Below are positions 40,005 to 50,634 of a stretch of 64,000 nt of DNA, piece by piece. The stretch spans positions 32,721,513 to 32,785,512 of the forward strand of contig OZ012694.1 in NCBI GenBank assembly GCA_963942565.1, read 5' to 3'. The translations under genes were made by a program, and so were the position numbers. How positions within the stretch are numbered: the stretch's first letter is position 1; each line of letters starts with the position of its first letter. The notes under the pieces were generated by a model. It had not been told where the DNA came from. It ran no database searches and saw only the letters and a list, made by a program, of their open reading frames with translations. Origin of the DNA: Maea johnstoni. Lineage: Eukaryota > Annelida > Polychaeta > Spionida > Magelonidae.

Positions 40005-43000
40005 CTTCGCCTTCCTCCCAGACATCCACGAAACCCAATTCAAGTCGGTGGATGACGATGCTCCGGTAGCTCAAACCCACCTCACCCGTGCCCATGCAGG
40101 CACAGCCAACATATGGCCGAACTCCTTCATGAACCCGCTAACAGACGGTAATCATCGTACATGTGTTGCAGAGGATCCTAAAACCGGTCTACTCATCATA
40201 AATGCCTACTTACCACCAAGAGGCAAATACCCCAACTCGGAATTCAAGGAAGAAGTGGATTGCCTGTACGAGATATGCGAGAAATACCAAGAAAGATCAA
40301 TGGTACTGCTTGGGGATTTAAATATAGATATCTCCAAACCTCTAGACTCAAGAGCTAAATACCTGGTGGACTTCTTCAAAAGGTTCCACTTCAAGGAACC
40401 TTTCCAACTCACGGGACCCACTTTCAAACAACACAGCGGAAATGGGAGCAGCAGGATTGATTATATCCTACTCAACAACCACCTCCGAGACCAACTGCAT
40501 AGTGCAGAATACCATATCCTAGAGGATCACTACCTCAACACCTCGTCCCACTACCCTGTCCAGATCTCTCTCAGTATCAATACAGACGGTAGTTCACCTG
40601 ACGAAGCAGCCCCCCAGAAGCCCACAAGTAGACTCAGATGGCCTGACTGCGACACACTCCTGTACGCAGAGACCCTAGAAGGCTGCCTAAATAGCATACC
40701 AATAAGCACAGATCCAGGTGCCGCTATCGCACACCTAACTGAAAGTCTCACTACAGCCGCCAATCGAGCAGTGCCACGTAAGAAGGTGAAGAAAAAGAAG
40801 GCTCCCTGGAATCCTGAAATCGCCGCGGCCAAGGCAGCTGCGAAACTGGCTCATGGCCAATGGAAGTCAGCAGGCCGTCCCAACGGTACCCACCCAACGG
40901 CAACGACCAAACGTACTGCAAAGAAACTACTCAGAAGGGCTCAGCGTCAACAAGCGGCACGCGAAAGACAAAAAAACCTCAAAAAACTATCCGAGGCAAG
41001 AAAAGATGATTCAAAATTATTTCACAGCATCGTATGCGCCCAACGGAGCGCCAAAACAACCAACACTAAGGAACTAGTGTTCCAGAATAAGCTGTTCTCA
41101 GGCGACCTGACTGCTGTCTGGGACATGCACTTTGCCGCCCTGGCAACCCCACACCCCAAGGATTGCTACACAGATAGACGCCAAGCACAGGCTGCCAAAA
41201 ATGTATCGATGATGAAGGATATAGAAAAAGGGGCAACCCTCCCAGTCGACATCACAGCTCTAGAAGTCCTGGATGCCATCATGTCCCAAAAATGCAATAA
41301 AGCTAGTGACGTATACGGCCTAGCTGCAGAACACCTGAAAAATGCACCACACATAGTGACAACCTACCTCACTCCAGTAATCAACTCCATATTCAACACT
41401 GGACGGATCCCTGATTCATTAAAAGTGGGCCTTCTACACCCAATCCACAAGAAGGGTAAACCCAAGAACGATCCAGGGAACTACAGACGCATCACCATTA
41501 CCCCCCTCATCATGAAAATCATGGATAAAATCATCCTCACACATCAGAGAGCCGCAACCACCGAAACGAGCCACCCCCTGCAGTTCAGCTTTACTCCCGG
41601 AAAATCGGGCCTCCATGCTGCCTTCTTGCTAGGCGAAGCCATCGCGGAATCAAAGGATAAGGGAGATACCCTTTTCGTGGCCTCACTGGACGTCCAGAAG
41701 GCATTTGACACAGTCCAACATAGTAGCCTTTTGGACAAGCTCCACCATGCTGGCGTACAAGGCCCATGGTGGAATCTCAAATATGACACCTATGATGGTC
41801 TTATGTCACAGGTGGTATGGAACGGCCAGACCTCAGACCAGAAGATCAGCATCAAACAGGGCAACGGTCAGGGTAAACTCCCAAGCCCTGACGATTACAA
41901 GCTATATCTCCACAATCTCCTCGAGATGATATCAGCATCAAACACCGGTTTCAATGTTGGCAGTATTCCCATTCCAACACCGACATGTGCAGACGATATG
42001 CTAGCCATCTCCTCCAACCTTGAAGATCTACAGACGATGGTCTCCTTCATAGCCCACTATGCGAACGAAGAGCACTACACCATCCACCCTGTGAAGTCTG
42101 TCGTAGTTCCCTTTAACATTCGCTCAAAGCCTGAACTCCAGCACCTAGTTAAAGAACCCCCGATCGACCTCAATGGCACACCTCTCCCCGTGGAAAAAGA
42201 TCTCCTTCACCTGGGCATCAAGCGTGGACTGCTAACAGCCAACCCAACGATCGAAGACCGTGTTTCACTCGCAAGAAGGACCCTCTACTCCCTGATGGGC
42301 CCGGGATTACACGGCCTAAATGGACTCCCGGTGCCAGTCTCAATCCACCTCTACGAAACGTATGTTCTATCCAGAGCAACCTTCGGGCTGGACACAATTG
42401 TGGCAACGATAACTGCTCTCAAACCCTTGGAGCAGTTCCACAAGAAGGCGATAAGATCAATGCTAGGTCTCCCAGAACGAACTGCTATAGCCGCGCTTTA
42501 CATCCTATCTGGCATACTACCAATGCAGCACACCCTACACATCCAAGCACTGAAATTTCTCCTATCTCTCATGACCGATGAAACCACTCGTGAGGTGATT
42601 CTTCGCCAATATATTATGAAAACGAAGAGATCAGCATCCTGGGTGACCCACATTGAGCGTATACTGTCCCTGTACAACCTTCCTACAATACCAGACCTGC
42701 ACATGAGTCCGCCGACAAAACTGCAATGGAAACGAATGGTGAACGAAGCAGTATACCTGGCAGCATCCCAAGAGATCGCGAAAGAAGCACTCTCAAGATC
42801 AACCCTCGGATTACTGAACCCTCTCTTCACAGCACGTACACCTCACAACGCTCTGTGCCACATCGAAAATCCCCTCCAGGTGGCGTGTGCCAATACCAAG
42901 ATACGCCTCCTAGTGGACGTCTACCCACTCGCCACAGTACAAAAGCGCATGAAGCAAATTGACGGAGACATCTGCTCCCTATGTGACCTAGGAGAGACGG

Positions 43001-43284
43001 AAGACAGATTACACTTCCTGACTAGATGTTCCGCACTATCGGAAGTCAGGACCAAGTACCTGCCCCGAATACTCGCTCTCATCCCGCATACTGACGATCT
43101 CAACACAGAAAATCTCGACCAATTCCTAGTGGGACTCATCCTCGATCAGTCTCACCCAGATGTGGCGGAAATCCACATCCTGGATCCCTCCGTCATCCCA
43201 GAAGTCGAAACTATCACCAGAGACTACATTTTTGCTCTGCACCTCAAGAGGACCAATATAGTAAAATATGCAGACCTCAACTAA
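40005..43284 (+). CDS. PHD-LINE ORF2, 3' part (endonuclease remainder, RT, C-terminal zinc motif)
   Basis: Continues the frame left at 34162 (..SFQQP then FAFLPDIHETQF). Endonuclease blocks LLGDLNIDI, SRIDYILLN and SSHYPVQISL. RT: KGKPKNDPGNYRRITITPL, SLDVQKAFDTVQHSSLL (motif A), KQGNGQGKLPSPDDYKLYL (motif B), PTCADDMLAIS (motif C, Tyr replaced by Cys). C-terminal CSLCDLGETEDRLHFLTRC is the usual CCHC. No RNase H. Together with the 5' part it would make about 1148 residues with no further break, so apart from the insertion and the ORF1 homopolymers this copy is well preserved. Confidence 0.9.
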
Positions 43285-43484
43285 AGCACTAACACCTGCC
43301 TTGTAATTGTATGTGATTGTAAATATGTACGACATCTATATTTGTATTTAACTAGCCTTAACCGTATTAGCTCTTAATCTAGCCTATATATATATATAGA
43401 TATTTAATTTAAGTGTTTAAATTTTTAATACAGCTCCTACACAGGAGGATTATAATATCACACAAGAAGAAGAAGAAGAAGAAG

Positions 43485-43790
43485 CTTCTTGTTTTCCAGA
43501 TGCCATTTTGGACTTCTGTGATGAGTGTAGAGGATCCCAGAAACCAAACAAGACGGTCATCAATCATTCTTTCTATTGACTTACAGACACAGCCAGTCAA
43601 TGATATAAGGCAGTAGTTATTTGGGTCTTTGGAGTCTAATTTTCCTGCCCTCGCATTAGGTGATAATAATGACGGATTTGGGTCTGTCTGTTTCTTTCCA
43701 AGTCGTGACTTTTTTTGATGCGTTTGAATTTAGTTGAATAATGTGTGGAAGGGTAGAATATGGCGCATCTTATACTGATATGTACTTTTA
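43485..43790 (-). mobile_element. Old Nimb/I-like LINE relic, right half
   Basis: Minus strand: HYSTKFKRIKKS, LDSKDPNNYCLISLTGCVCK, RMIDDRLVWFLGSSTLITE and VQNGIWKTR match HYSSKFQRIKN, KDSKDPNNYRPIALTSCVCK, RMINDRLVWYLESSSLITE and AQSGFRKTR of the intact copy. A deletion separates the first two blocks. Continues at 30738 on the other side of the PHD LINE. Confidence 0.8.
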
Positions 43791-43929
43791 ATAGGTGTAG
43801 AGTTAGGATTAAGGGACTGTTTTCTGATTGGTACGAGTTAAACTGCAGGATACTCTCATTGATGAAATATGAATATGTTTCTTTTGTCAATTCCTTAGTT
43901 AATGAACTGGAAACCTTATGTTTTGTACC

Positions 43930-44066
43930 TCTATAAATTAATAGTATCCCTAATTCGCCAGTAAGTTATGCAGATGACGTGCAACTTGTATCGCTTCTAG
44001 AAGTTAACTTGATCACGATGATACTCTAGATCAAGTTCTCGGTTCGGATTCGTGGACATGGCGGAT
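43930..44066 (+). pseudogene. CR1/jockey-like RT motif C fragment
   Basis: INSIPNSPVSYADDVQLVSL contains the YADD box. It ends at the left end of the MULE at 44067. Confidence 0.5.
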
Positions 44067-45979
44067 CATTTGACTGAGAGTTAAGGGTTATAGCATAATA
44101 CAGTCATCATATTTGAGAGATCCATTCAAAATAAAAATGTGTGTGTGATTAGGAATTTGTGTTAATATCATGAATCAATAATAAGGATTTTTAATGAATG
44201 TGAAATTGGTTAACCATAAGAGATAAAAAGACATTAGGTCTATGGCATTCTGAGTGACATTATGATAAAGAATCAGGACAGGATAACTGTGTACATAAGG
44301 AGGAAAAACCAAGTCCATTTCATTCTGTTGCTGTGGAAAGATGCATCCAACGTGTGATGGAAGTCAAGGACAACCATAAAGCCCCTTCAGCTGCGATGAA
44401 TGTGACAGATGGCAACAAACCTGTCGCTTCACTCCGGAAATACCTGACAACTTCTACCAAGCTGTGGTGAACGGAGAGGCTACCTTCCCTTAGGTGTGTG
44501 ACTGGTGTGGCGTCATCCCTGAAGAGGAGACCTTCAGTCGGGACTTCACTGAGGAGCTGTCGATAGAAAGTGGAAGACGACTTGGTACCAGCTGACATCC
44601 TTGAACCAGATCACGAACCTGCCAACATCCCTGATCCTGCTGATGAGGAACACAATGAATCGTTGGTATTCAATGTGCAGGGCCAAAGGATCCGACCAGC
44701 AGACATCATTCCTGATACTGCTGTAGAGGATCCAATTCCTGAGGAACCTCTTGCTGATGCACCTGTCAAATACCACATGGTAGAAGGTGCATCACTTAAA
44801 GGTAAGAACTAGTAAGTACTGATGGTTTTTCATATATTTCAAAGTTAGCCAAGGAAGGATTGACCTACTGGAGATGCAGTGTCCATTCGAAGAACCACAC
44901 ATACAAGGCGACAATCAGGGAGAAAGGAGGTATATTTTTTCTAGGGGTAAACAATCACTCACATCCACCACAAACTGGACTCCTAAGGAACATACAAGTA
45001 GCACACCGGGTAAAGGAGACAGCACAAGGTAATCTTTTTCTTTCAGCATCAGCGATCGTCCATAATGTAATGGCCTAAGATGTACCGAAGGGTTCACACA
45101 GTATTCCCTATCCTGCCAACCTGCAGAGAGCTGCCAATCCAAAATCCTTTGACTTCGATCTGGTTGTTTCTGCCCTGTCATCAGACTTCCTGAAGAAGAA
45201 TATCCCAGGAAGAAACAATCGCTACATCACCTTCGCCACAGAGAATCAACTGAAACTACTTGCCAAGGCCAAGCATTGGTTCATGGATGGTACTTTTAAG
45301 GTTGTCTGGGACCTCTTCATGTAGCTGATGTCCATCCACGCCTTCTTAAAAAAGATGATGACTGCAAGCAAGTCCCTCTAGCCTTCGAACTTATGCGCTG
45401 TCATAGAAAGAAGAACTACAAGAAGGTTTTAAAGGCAGTCAAGGAGATGCTTCCGCAAGTACTGTCCGTCACCAAGATTGTCCTTGACTTTGAGCAAGCG
45501 GCATGGACATAATTGGCAGAAGTCTTCCCAGATGTCGTCCTCCAAGGTTGTGTCTTCCACTGGACTCAAGCTGTCTACAGACATGTTCAAGAGATCGGCC
45601 TTAGAGCATCATACCAGAAACAGACCGGAAACTACAAGTTCATCCGGAAGCTGCTTGCTCTCCCCTTCCTGCCTGGTGACGAGATTAGAGAGGCATTCAA
45701 CCAGTTAGTGACTGGTGATTTATCCACGCCCTTTTTTGTTGACAGATTACATTCGATCAACCTGGATGGGTGACAGGATTTGGTCACCAGAAGCTTGGTC
45801 GATCTACAAGTGTGCCATTAGGATGAACAACGACACAGAAGGTTGGCACAATCTCATTCCTTAAAACTCTTTATTGATTCATGATGTAAATTCCTAATCA
45901 CACAAATATTTATATTTTAAATGGATCTTTCAAATATGATGACTGTATTATGCTATAATCCTGAACTCACAGTCAAATG
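44067..45979 (+). mobile_element. Decayed MULE DNA transposon with FLYWCH finger and long TIRs
   Basis: CATTTGACTGAGAGTTAAGG at the left and the complement of its right end (CTGAACTCACAGTCAAATG) open inverted repeats of ~130 bp that also share TAGCATAATACAGTCATCAT and TGTGATTAGGAATTT. Long TIRs are typical of Mutator-like elements. The interior encodes an acidic N-terminal piece (44570-44812), a FLYWCH finger and a MULE transposase, with in-frame stops. No clear 9-bp target duplication. Related sequence resembling the right TIR continues to about 46450, so the right end may be longer or duplicated. Confidence 0.8.
44842..45775 (+). pseudogene. FLYWCH finger + MULE transposase, broken
   Basis: FLYWCH: KEGLTYWRCSVHSKNHTYKA then VNNHSHPPQTG (W, C and H-x-H ligands visible). 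Transposase: FDFDLVVSALSSDFLK, KAKHWFMDGTFKVVWDLF (first catalytic Asp in DGTF), QVPLAFELMRCHRKKNYKK, TKIVLDFEQAAWT (second Asp), VVLQGCVFHWTQAVYRHV (the conserved GC.FH..Q..). Stops follow VHNVMA, WDLFM and QAAWT, so it is non-functional here. Upstream frame 44570-44812 (EDDLVPADILEPDHEPANIP) is probably its N-terminus. Confidence 0.82.
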
Positions 45980-46692
45980 TTTACACAATTCAGTAAGGAG
46001 TAATGTTTGCAATTTTAAGTTGTGCAAACAATAGTCCCCTTCTCTCTACCGTGCATGTAATCTCATTGGACATAAATTACTGCATGAACAAAATATATCT
46101 CAAGTATTATTCTTTGAGTGCATGATAAAATATGTACATTTTAACACATCTACACTTCTCATGTTTCAAATGTGTTTATTCTATGCAATTGAGAAGAAAA
46201 ATGAATTCAGAACATGTATCAATGTGTACCATCAGTACCCTTCAATTCATTGGATTGGGTTCGCCTCAACTCCTCTATAAATAAATACCAACAAAACATA
46301 TTTCATATCAATCATATGTATTTATCTCATTCAGTCTTCCATATTATAACATCATTATTAGTTATACCCTAAACTTCTAATTCAAAGTTCTCACTACTCA
46401 GTAATGGAGGTTCTTGACAATTGTGAGTAGTGCAAACAATGGTAACCCATTTTCCTTCCTAAGACCTCTATCATTAGTCCTAAAAGCACTCTTTAAGTGA
46501 CTGAATTCATGTAGGTCTGGACCATCTCTTTCTCCTAAATCTTTATTAATAATAACTTGCCTTATATCCCCTTATTTGTGGAGGTGGCCAAAATGACCAG
46601 AAAATTGGCCATTCTTGTAGGGGCTGTTTGCGTAGGTGGCCATAATGACCCAGAATTTACTATAAACTGATATCGGAGAGGACGGGAGTTCT
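45980..46692. other. Non-coding, partly repeated sequence
   Basis: Two worn copies of a ~420-bp unit (..AATCATATGTATTTATCTC.., TTATACCCTAAACTTC / TATAATCCTGAACTCAC, then GTGCAAACAATRG) link the MULE right end to 46440. No gene seen. Confidence 0.5.
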
Positions 46693-46940
46693 CATTAGCT
46701 CATTGAAACTTCCCCCATTTTGTTTCTTTTTTCTTAACCTGGTTATCTTTTTCCTCTTTTTTGTGTTTTTCCCTTGTTTTTTTTTCTTCTTTTTACATTT
46801 TAGTTTATTCCAAATTATCGGCTGCTGCACTATTAAACACCTGTGTTGTGTTCTTTCTTAAGTTTATTTGCTATATTTTTGTGACTTTTCCATGTTTTGA
46901 CACGACTCCATCATTTATTTTGCTTATACTTTCTCTGCTT

Positions 46941-47175
46941 AGGTCTAAAAAAAAAGTTGTTTGTTTCCTGTAACCCTACCCTAACAAGTTTTTATTCAAA
47001 AAAATCCCTACCCTAAAGTTTTTTCCACTCTCCCAACTCCCAATCAACGTAAAACGTGCATAAAAACACACATTTTTGACCAAAAAAATAATAGAAAAAC
47101 CACTTTTTACCGATCTACCTACCCTATTTTTTTCAGGACCGTTGCAGGAAACAAACAATTTCTTTTTTTAGGCCT
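46941..47175. mobile_element. MITE with AGGYCTAAAAA..TTGTTTGTTTCCTG ends, copy 1
   Basis: Inverted ends ~34 bp (AGGTCTAAAAAAAAAGTTGT / complement of ..AATTTCTTTTTTTAGGCCT). Confidence 0.85.
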
Positions 47176-48035
47176 TGTTTATGTTGTTCCTGCATTTTCA
47201 TTTGTAACTTTGTTGCCTTTCTTATGCAGTCAATAAAGTATATTACACTACATTCTTTTAATGTAATTTACCCAAGAAAATCCACTTCATTTTTCCAATC
47301 AAAGTTCACATATTTGATAGTCTATTGACAGGGATCAGTGTATCCAACAATGGCAGGCCTCCCATTGTTGTTCTTCTGCATGTATCATATTGACATTTGG
47401 AAAAAAGAAGACTAATAGTAGAGCAGCAGAGGGCCATATTTGGGGATCAACACACACCGGCAAAAATTACTAAAACCAGACATACATCATATGAAAGCTG
47501 AGGATGTCAGGGTTTTAAAAGGCTGTGATGCTGAAAATCTGTTTATAACTAGCGAAGAAATTCACCTGTTTCCATGGTTACATGAAAAAGACAAATATCT
47601 CTTAAAATGATATGGCACTAAAAAAATGCTTTATAAAGACTTGCATTTTATCATTACTCAAGGCATTCTTTCTCATCAGATCTCAAAAGATATGACCTAC
47701 CCATACGTTGTCCCCACCAGGAGGAGGACTATCCATAAGCATGCCATGGTGCCTAACAAGAACCTTACTGATTCCATATCAAAACAGGCATTAGCTCATT
47801 GAAACTTCCCCCATTTTGTTTCTTTTTTCTTAACCTGGTTATCTTTTTCCTCTTTTTTGTATTTTTCCCTTGGTTTTTTCTTCTTTTTACATTTTAGTTT
47901 ATTCCAATTTATCTGCTGCTGCACTATTTAACACCTGTGTTGTGTTCTTTCTTAGAGTTTATTTGCTATATTTTTGTGACTTTTCCATGTTTTGACACGA
48001 CTCCATCATTTATTTTGCTTATACTTTCTCTGCTT

Positions 48036-48270
48036 AGGTCTAAAAAAAAAGTTGTTTGTTTCCTGTAACCCTACCCTAACAAGTTTTTATTCAAAAAAAT
48101 CCCTACCCTAAAGTTTTTTCCGCTCTCCCAACTCCCCAATCAACGTAAAACGTGCATAAAACACACATTTTTGACCAAAAAATAATTTAAAAAAAACACT
48201 TTTTACCGACCTACCTACCCTATTGTTTTCAGGACCGTTACAGGAAACAAACTATTTTTTTTTTATGCCT
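48036..48270. mobile_element. Same MITE, copy 2
   Basis: Same ends and interior as 46941-47175; duplicated with the 1.1-kb unit rather than inserted separately. Confidence 0.85.
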
Positions 48271-49044
48271 TATTTATGTTGTTCCTACATTTTCATTTGT
48301 AACTTTGTTGCCTTCCTTATGCAGTCAATAAAGTATATTACACTACATTCTTATAATGTAATTTACCCAAGAAAATCCACTTCATTTTTCCAATCAAAGT
48401 TCACATATTTGATAACCTATTGACAGGGATCAGTGTATCCAACAATGGCAGGCCTCCCATTGTTGTTCTTCTGCATGTATCATATTGACAATTGGAAAAA
48501 AAGAAGACTAATAGACAAATATTAGAGCAGCAGAGGGCCATATTTGGGGATCAACACACACCGGCGAAGATTACTAAAACCAGACATACATCATATGAAA
48601 GCTGAGGATGTCAGGGTTTCAAAAGGCTGTGATGCTGAAAAATCTGTTTATAACTAGCGAAGAAATTCACCCGTTTCCATGGTTACATGAAAAAGACATT
48701 AAATATCCCTTAAAATGGTATAGCACTAAAATAAGCTTTATAAAGACTTGCATTTTATCATAAATCAAGGCATTCTCATCGGATCTCAAAAGATATGACC
48801 TACCCATACGTTGTCCCCACCAGGAGAAGGACTATCCATAAGCATGCCATGGTGCCTAAGCCTAACACAAACCTTACTGATTCCATATCAAAACAGGCAC
48901 ACGTTTTTATCAAGCCGCCTTGACAACAGCAGCTCCATTTCTGAGGGCCTTGATCTATATCAGGGACAAGCTTCCTGTGACGTTTATCTATTTCTCTGCA
49001 AGGTTCAACAAGTTCAAGACACTTTCTGCTGAAAGTGCATACCA

Positions 49045-49160
49045 GTATGTTCTTTTGAAACAACCTGTTATATGAAAATTATATTTTGAAGTTGTTCATC
49101 GTTTTGTGATCTTTTTTATTCATCTATTGCTTTGTTATTGTTTTCAATAACATCTTTGCA
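49045..49160 (+). mobile_element. Nimb/I-like LINE 3' UTR fragment
   Basis: TTCTTTTGAAACAACCTG, AATTATATTTTGAAGTTG and TTCATCTATTGCTTTG are almost identical to 39800-39900. Followed by a scrap of family P1 MITE end (CGGCACTGGAAGGGTAGG). Confidence 0.85.
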
Positions 49161-49397
49161 TCCTTGTTCTTGAGACGAAAATAGCCTCGGCACTGGAAGG
49201 GTAGGGATTGTCAATGTGACTACTCTATGTACAATTTCTCTTAAGTGTTTCAATTTTTTAGATTTCTAAAATGTGTTTTTTACAATTTGCTAAGGCCAAA
49301 AAAAAAAAGTATCCGGTTTCTCATCCCCTGCCTGGTCACCTCAAACCCCCCCTGGTCTTCACTTTTTTTTTCTCCTTTTTTCCCAGTGCACCGCGCT

Positions 49398-49699
49398 ATC
49401 CTCTGGAGGCTGTTGAGTTCTCATGTAGGTCAGTCATGAGTGACCATATTCCAAATGATAGTAGTGAGGAGCACATACTCAGCAAGGTGTTTGTTCGCAA
49501 AGATATCAATTGCCTAAATCCAATTGAAATTCCCTACTACTCCAGTGGCATTTTCCCCCTGATATGTACCAATTGTGCAGGAGACACAGATTTTGTTAAA
49601 GGGGCACAAGCAGATGCTTATTATCCTATATGCACTGGTTGCTGGGACAGCCACGGCAAGGTTTTGAAAAGAAAACGCAAACTTTTCAAAGAGAAGTAA
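49398..49699 (+). CDS. Unrecognised ~100-codon frame with two CxxC pairs
   Basis: After pyrimidine-rich TTTTTTCCCAG comes ..YPLEAVEFSCRSVMSDHIPN, then LNPIEIPYYSSGIFPLICTN and ICTGCWDSHGKVLKRKRK. The pairs ICTNC and ICTGC, 21 residues apart, could form a zinc ribbon; the Lys/Arg end is NLS-like. It could be a captured last exon or part of the element's own gene. I do not recognise the family. Confidence 0.35.
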
Positions 49700-49805
49700 T
49701 GATCATTTGGAAAGACCAACGCCTAAATGCATTCGAGCCAATTGTTAATTTCTTCAAAACCACATGAAAAATAATTGTCTGTGACACAAAGGATGCATGT
49801 TGATT

Positions 49806-50205
49806 AGGCCTGTCATTGGCGGGAATTTTTTATCAATTCGATAATCGATAAAATAATTAACAATTCGGTACTTTGATTCATATTGACTTCATTGGAGAGC
49901 AGCAGGTGCTGCACCTATTAATGGGGATCTCCGCCAGCTGAGTTTGACTATCACTCGCTTGCAGCATGGAATTGTGGATTGACCTTGTGACCCCCACACA
50001 TACACATATTGTATGTGTGAATTCTAGTATAAATTAAATGGAAGCGCACGGTTGTGATGGGGACTAAATGCTGTCCTAAAATTAAACTTTATTTACCTAA
50101 TTTGCATATAAATCGATATCTTGGGCCTTCTTCGATATCGATAATCGGTAAGTTTTTTTTGTTGATTCATCGATACAGGCAGTATCGATGACAGCCCTTA
50201 GGCCT
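49806..50205. mobile_element. hAT-type MITE with TTAGGCCT duplication
   Basis: GTCATTGGCGGG..ATCGATA at the left faces ..GATACAGGCAGTATCGATGACAG at the right; TTAGGCCT flanks both sides (8 bp, the hAT length). Internal ATCGATA/TATCGAT palindromes are typical of such elements. Nested in the 49291-50484 element. Confidence 0.65.
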
Positions 50206-50389
50206 AATGTTGATTTGGTGTAGACCTCCTCCTGTAAGTGCATGAAAAGAGATCCACAACAAAAAATGATCAAACTACATTCATGCTCACTATTTTCACT
50301 TTTCAATAAAGTGTGTCTGTTGTGATTGAATAAAGATACCATTCGTACAAAGGTCTTCTATGATATATCTACACCCATACATGAACACC

Positions 50390-50423
<34 letters not shown>

Positions 50424-50634
50424 GGCTGCCTGACGGATTTTCAAAATCTCTGGGATGAGAAACCGTTTTTTTTTTTTTGGCCTAATATAATATCAGATTA
50501 CTTCATACCACTAAAGTATCTCATATTAAATTTAATATTGGTAGAAGAAAAATGAAAATCCTTACTCTATTTGATCTTATTGCAGGCATTGAATATTAGT
50601 TTCTTACCTTTACTGAGTAGGCGGGTTCTTTTAA

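Larger units (their letters stand above)
30739..43484 (+). mobile_element. PHD-finger non-LTR LINE (CR1/L2-like group, clade unresolved), interrupted by another LINE
   Basis: About 6.9 kb of its own sequence. The 5' end has CAAGATGGCGGCGTAG, ORF1 carries a PHD-type finger and Pro-rich repeats, ORF2 has an AP-endonuclease and RT, and the 3' UTR ends in (AAG)n at 43464-43484. A 5.8-kb LINE sits at 34163-39990. The flanks are two consecutive halves of one older minus-strand relic (..IWKTR at 43485 on, STIGDF.. up to 30738), which fixes both ends. Only a short GCTT overlap is visible as target duplication. RT catalytic motif is CADD instead of the usual YADD. Clade assignment is from memory of motif style. 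Confidence 0.85.
46693..48898. repeat. 1.1-kb tandem duplication
   Basis: 46693-47788 and 47789-48898 both run from CATTAGCTCATTGAAACTTC to TTCCATATCAAAACAGG. Differences are scattered small substitutions and indels. Each copy contains the 235-bp MITE listed below and a possible degraded reading frame (MTYPYVVPTRRRTIHKHAM) near its right end. Confidence 0.95.
49291..50484. mobile_element. 1.2-kb element with inverted ends enclosing an open frame
   Basis: Left end TAAGGCCAAAAAAAAAAAG..CCGGTTTCTCATCCC, right end the complement (GGGATGAGAAACCG, T-run, GGCCTAA). The GGCC-plus-A-run plan resembles the 235-bp MITE nearby. Interior: the Cys-pair ORF, a hAT-type MITE and a poly-A run at 50392-50418. 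Confidence 0.7.

Noticed and set aside
48800-49063. 87-codon minus-strand frame with several Cys residues
   Set aside because: Lies over the end of a tandem duplication and a LINE fragment; no recognisable domain spacing.
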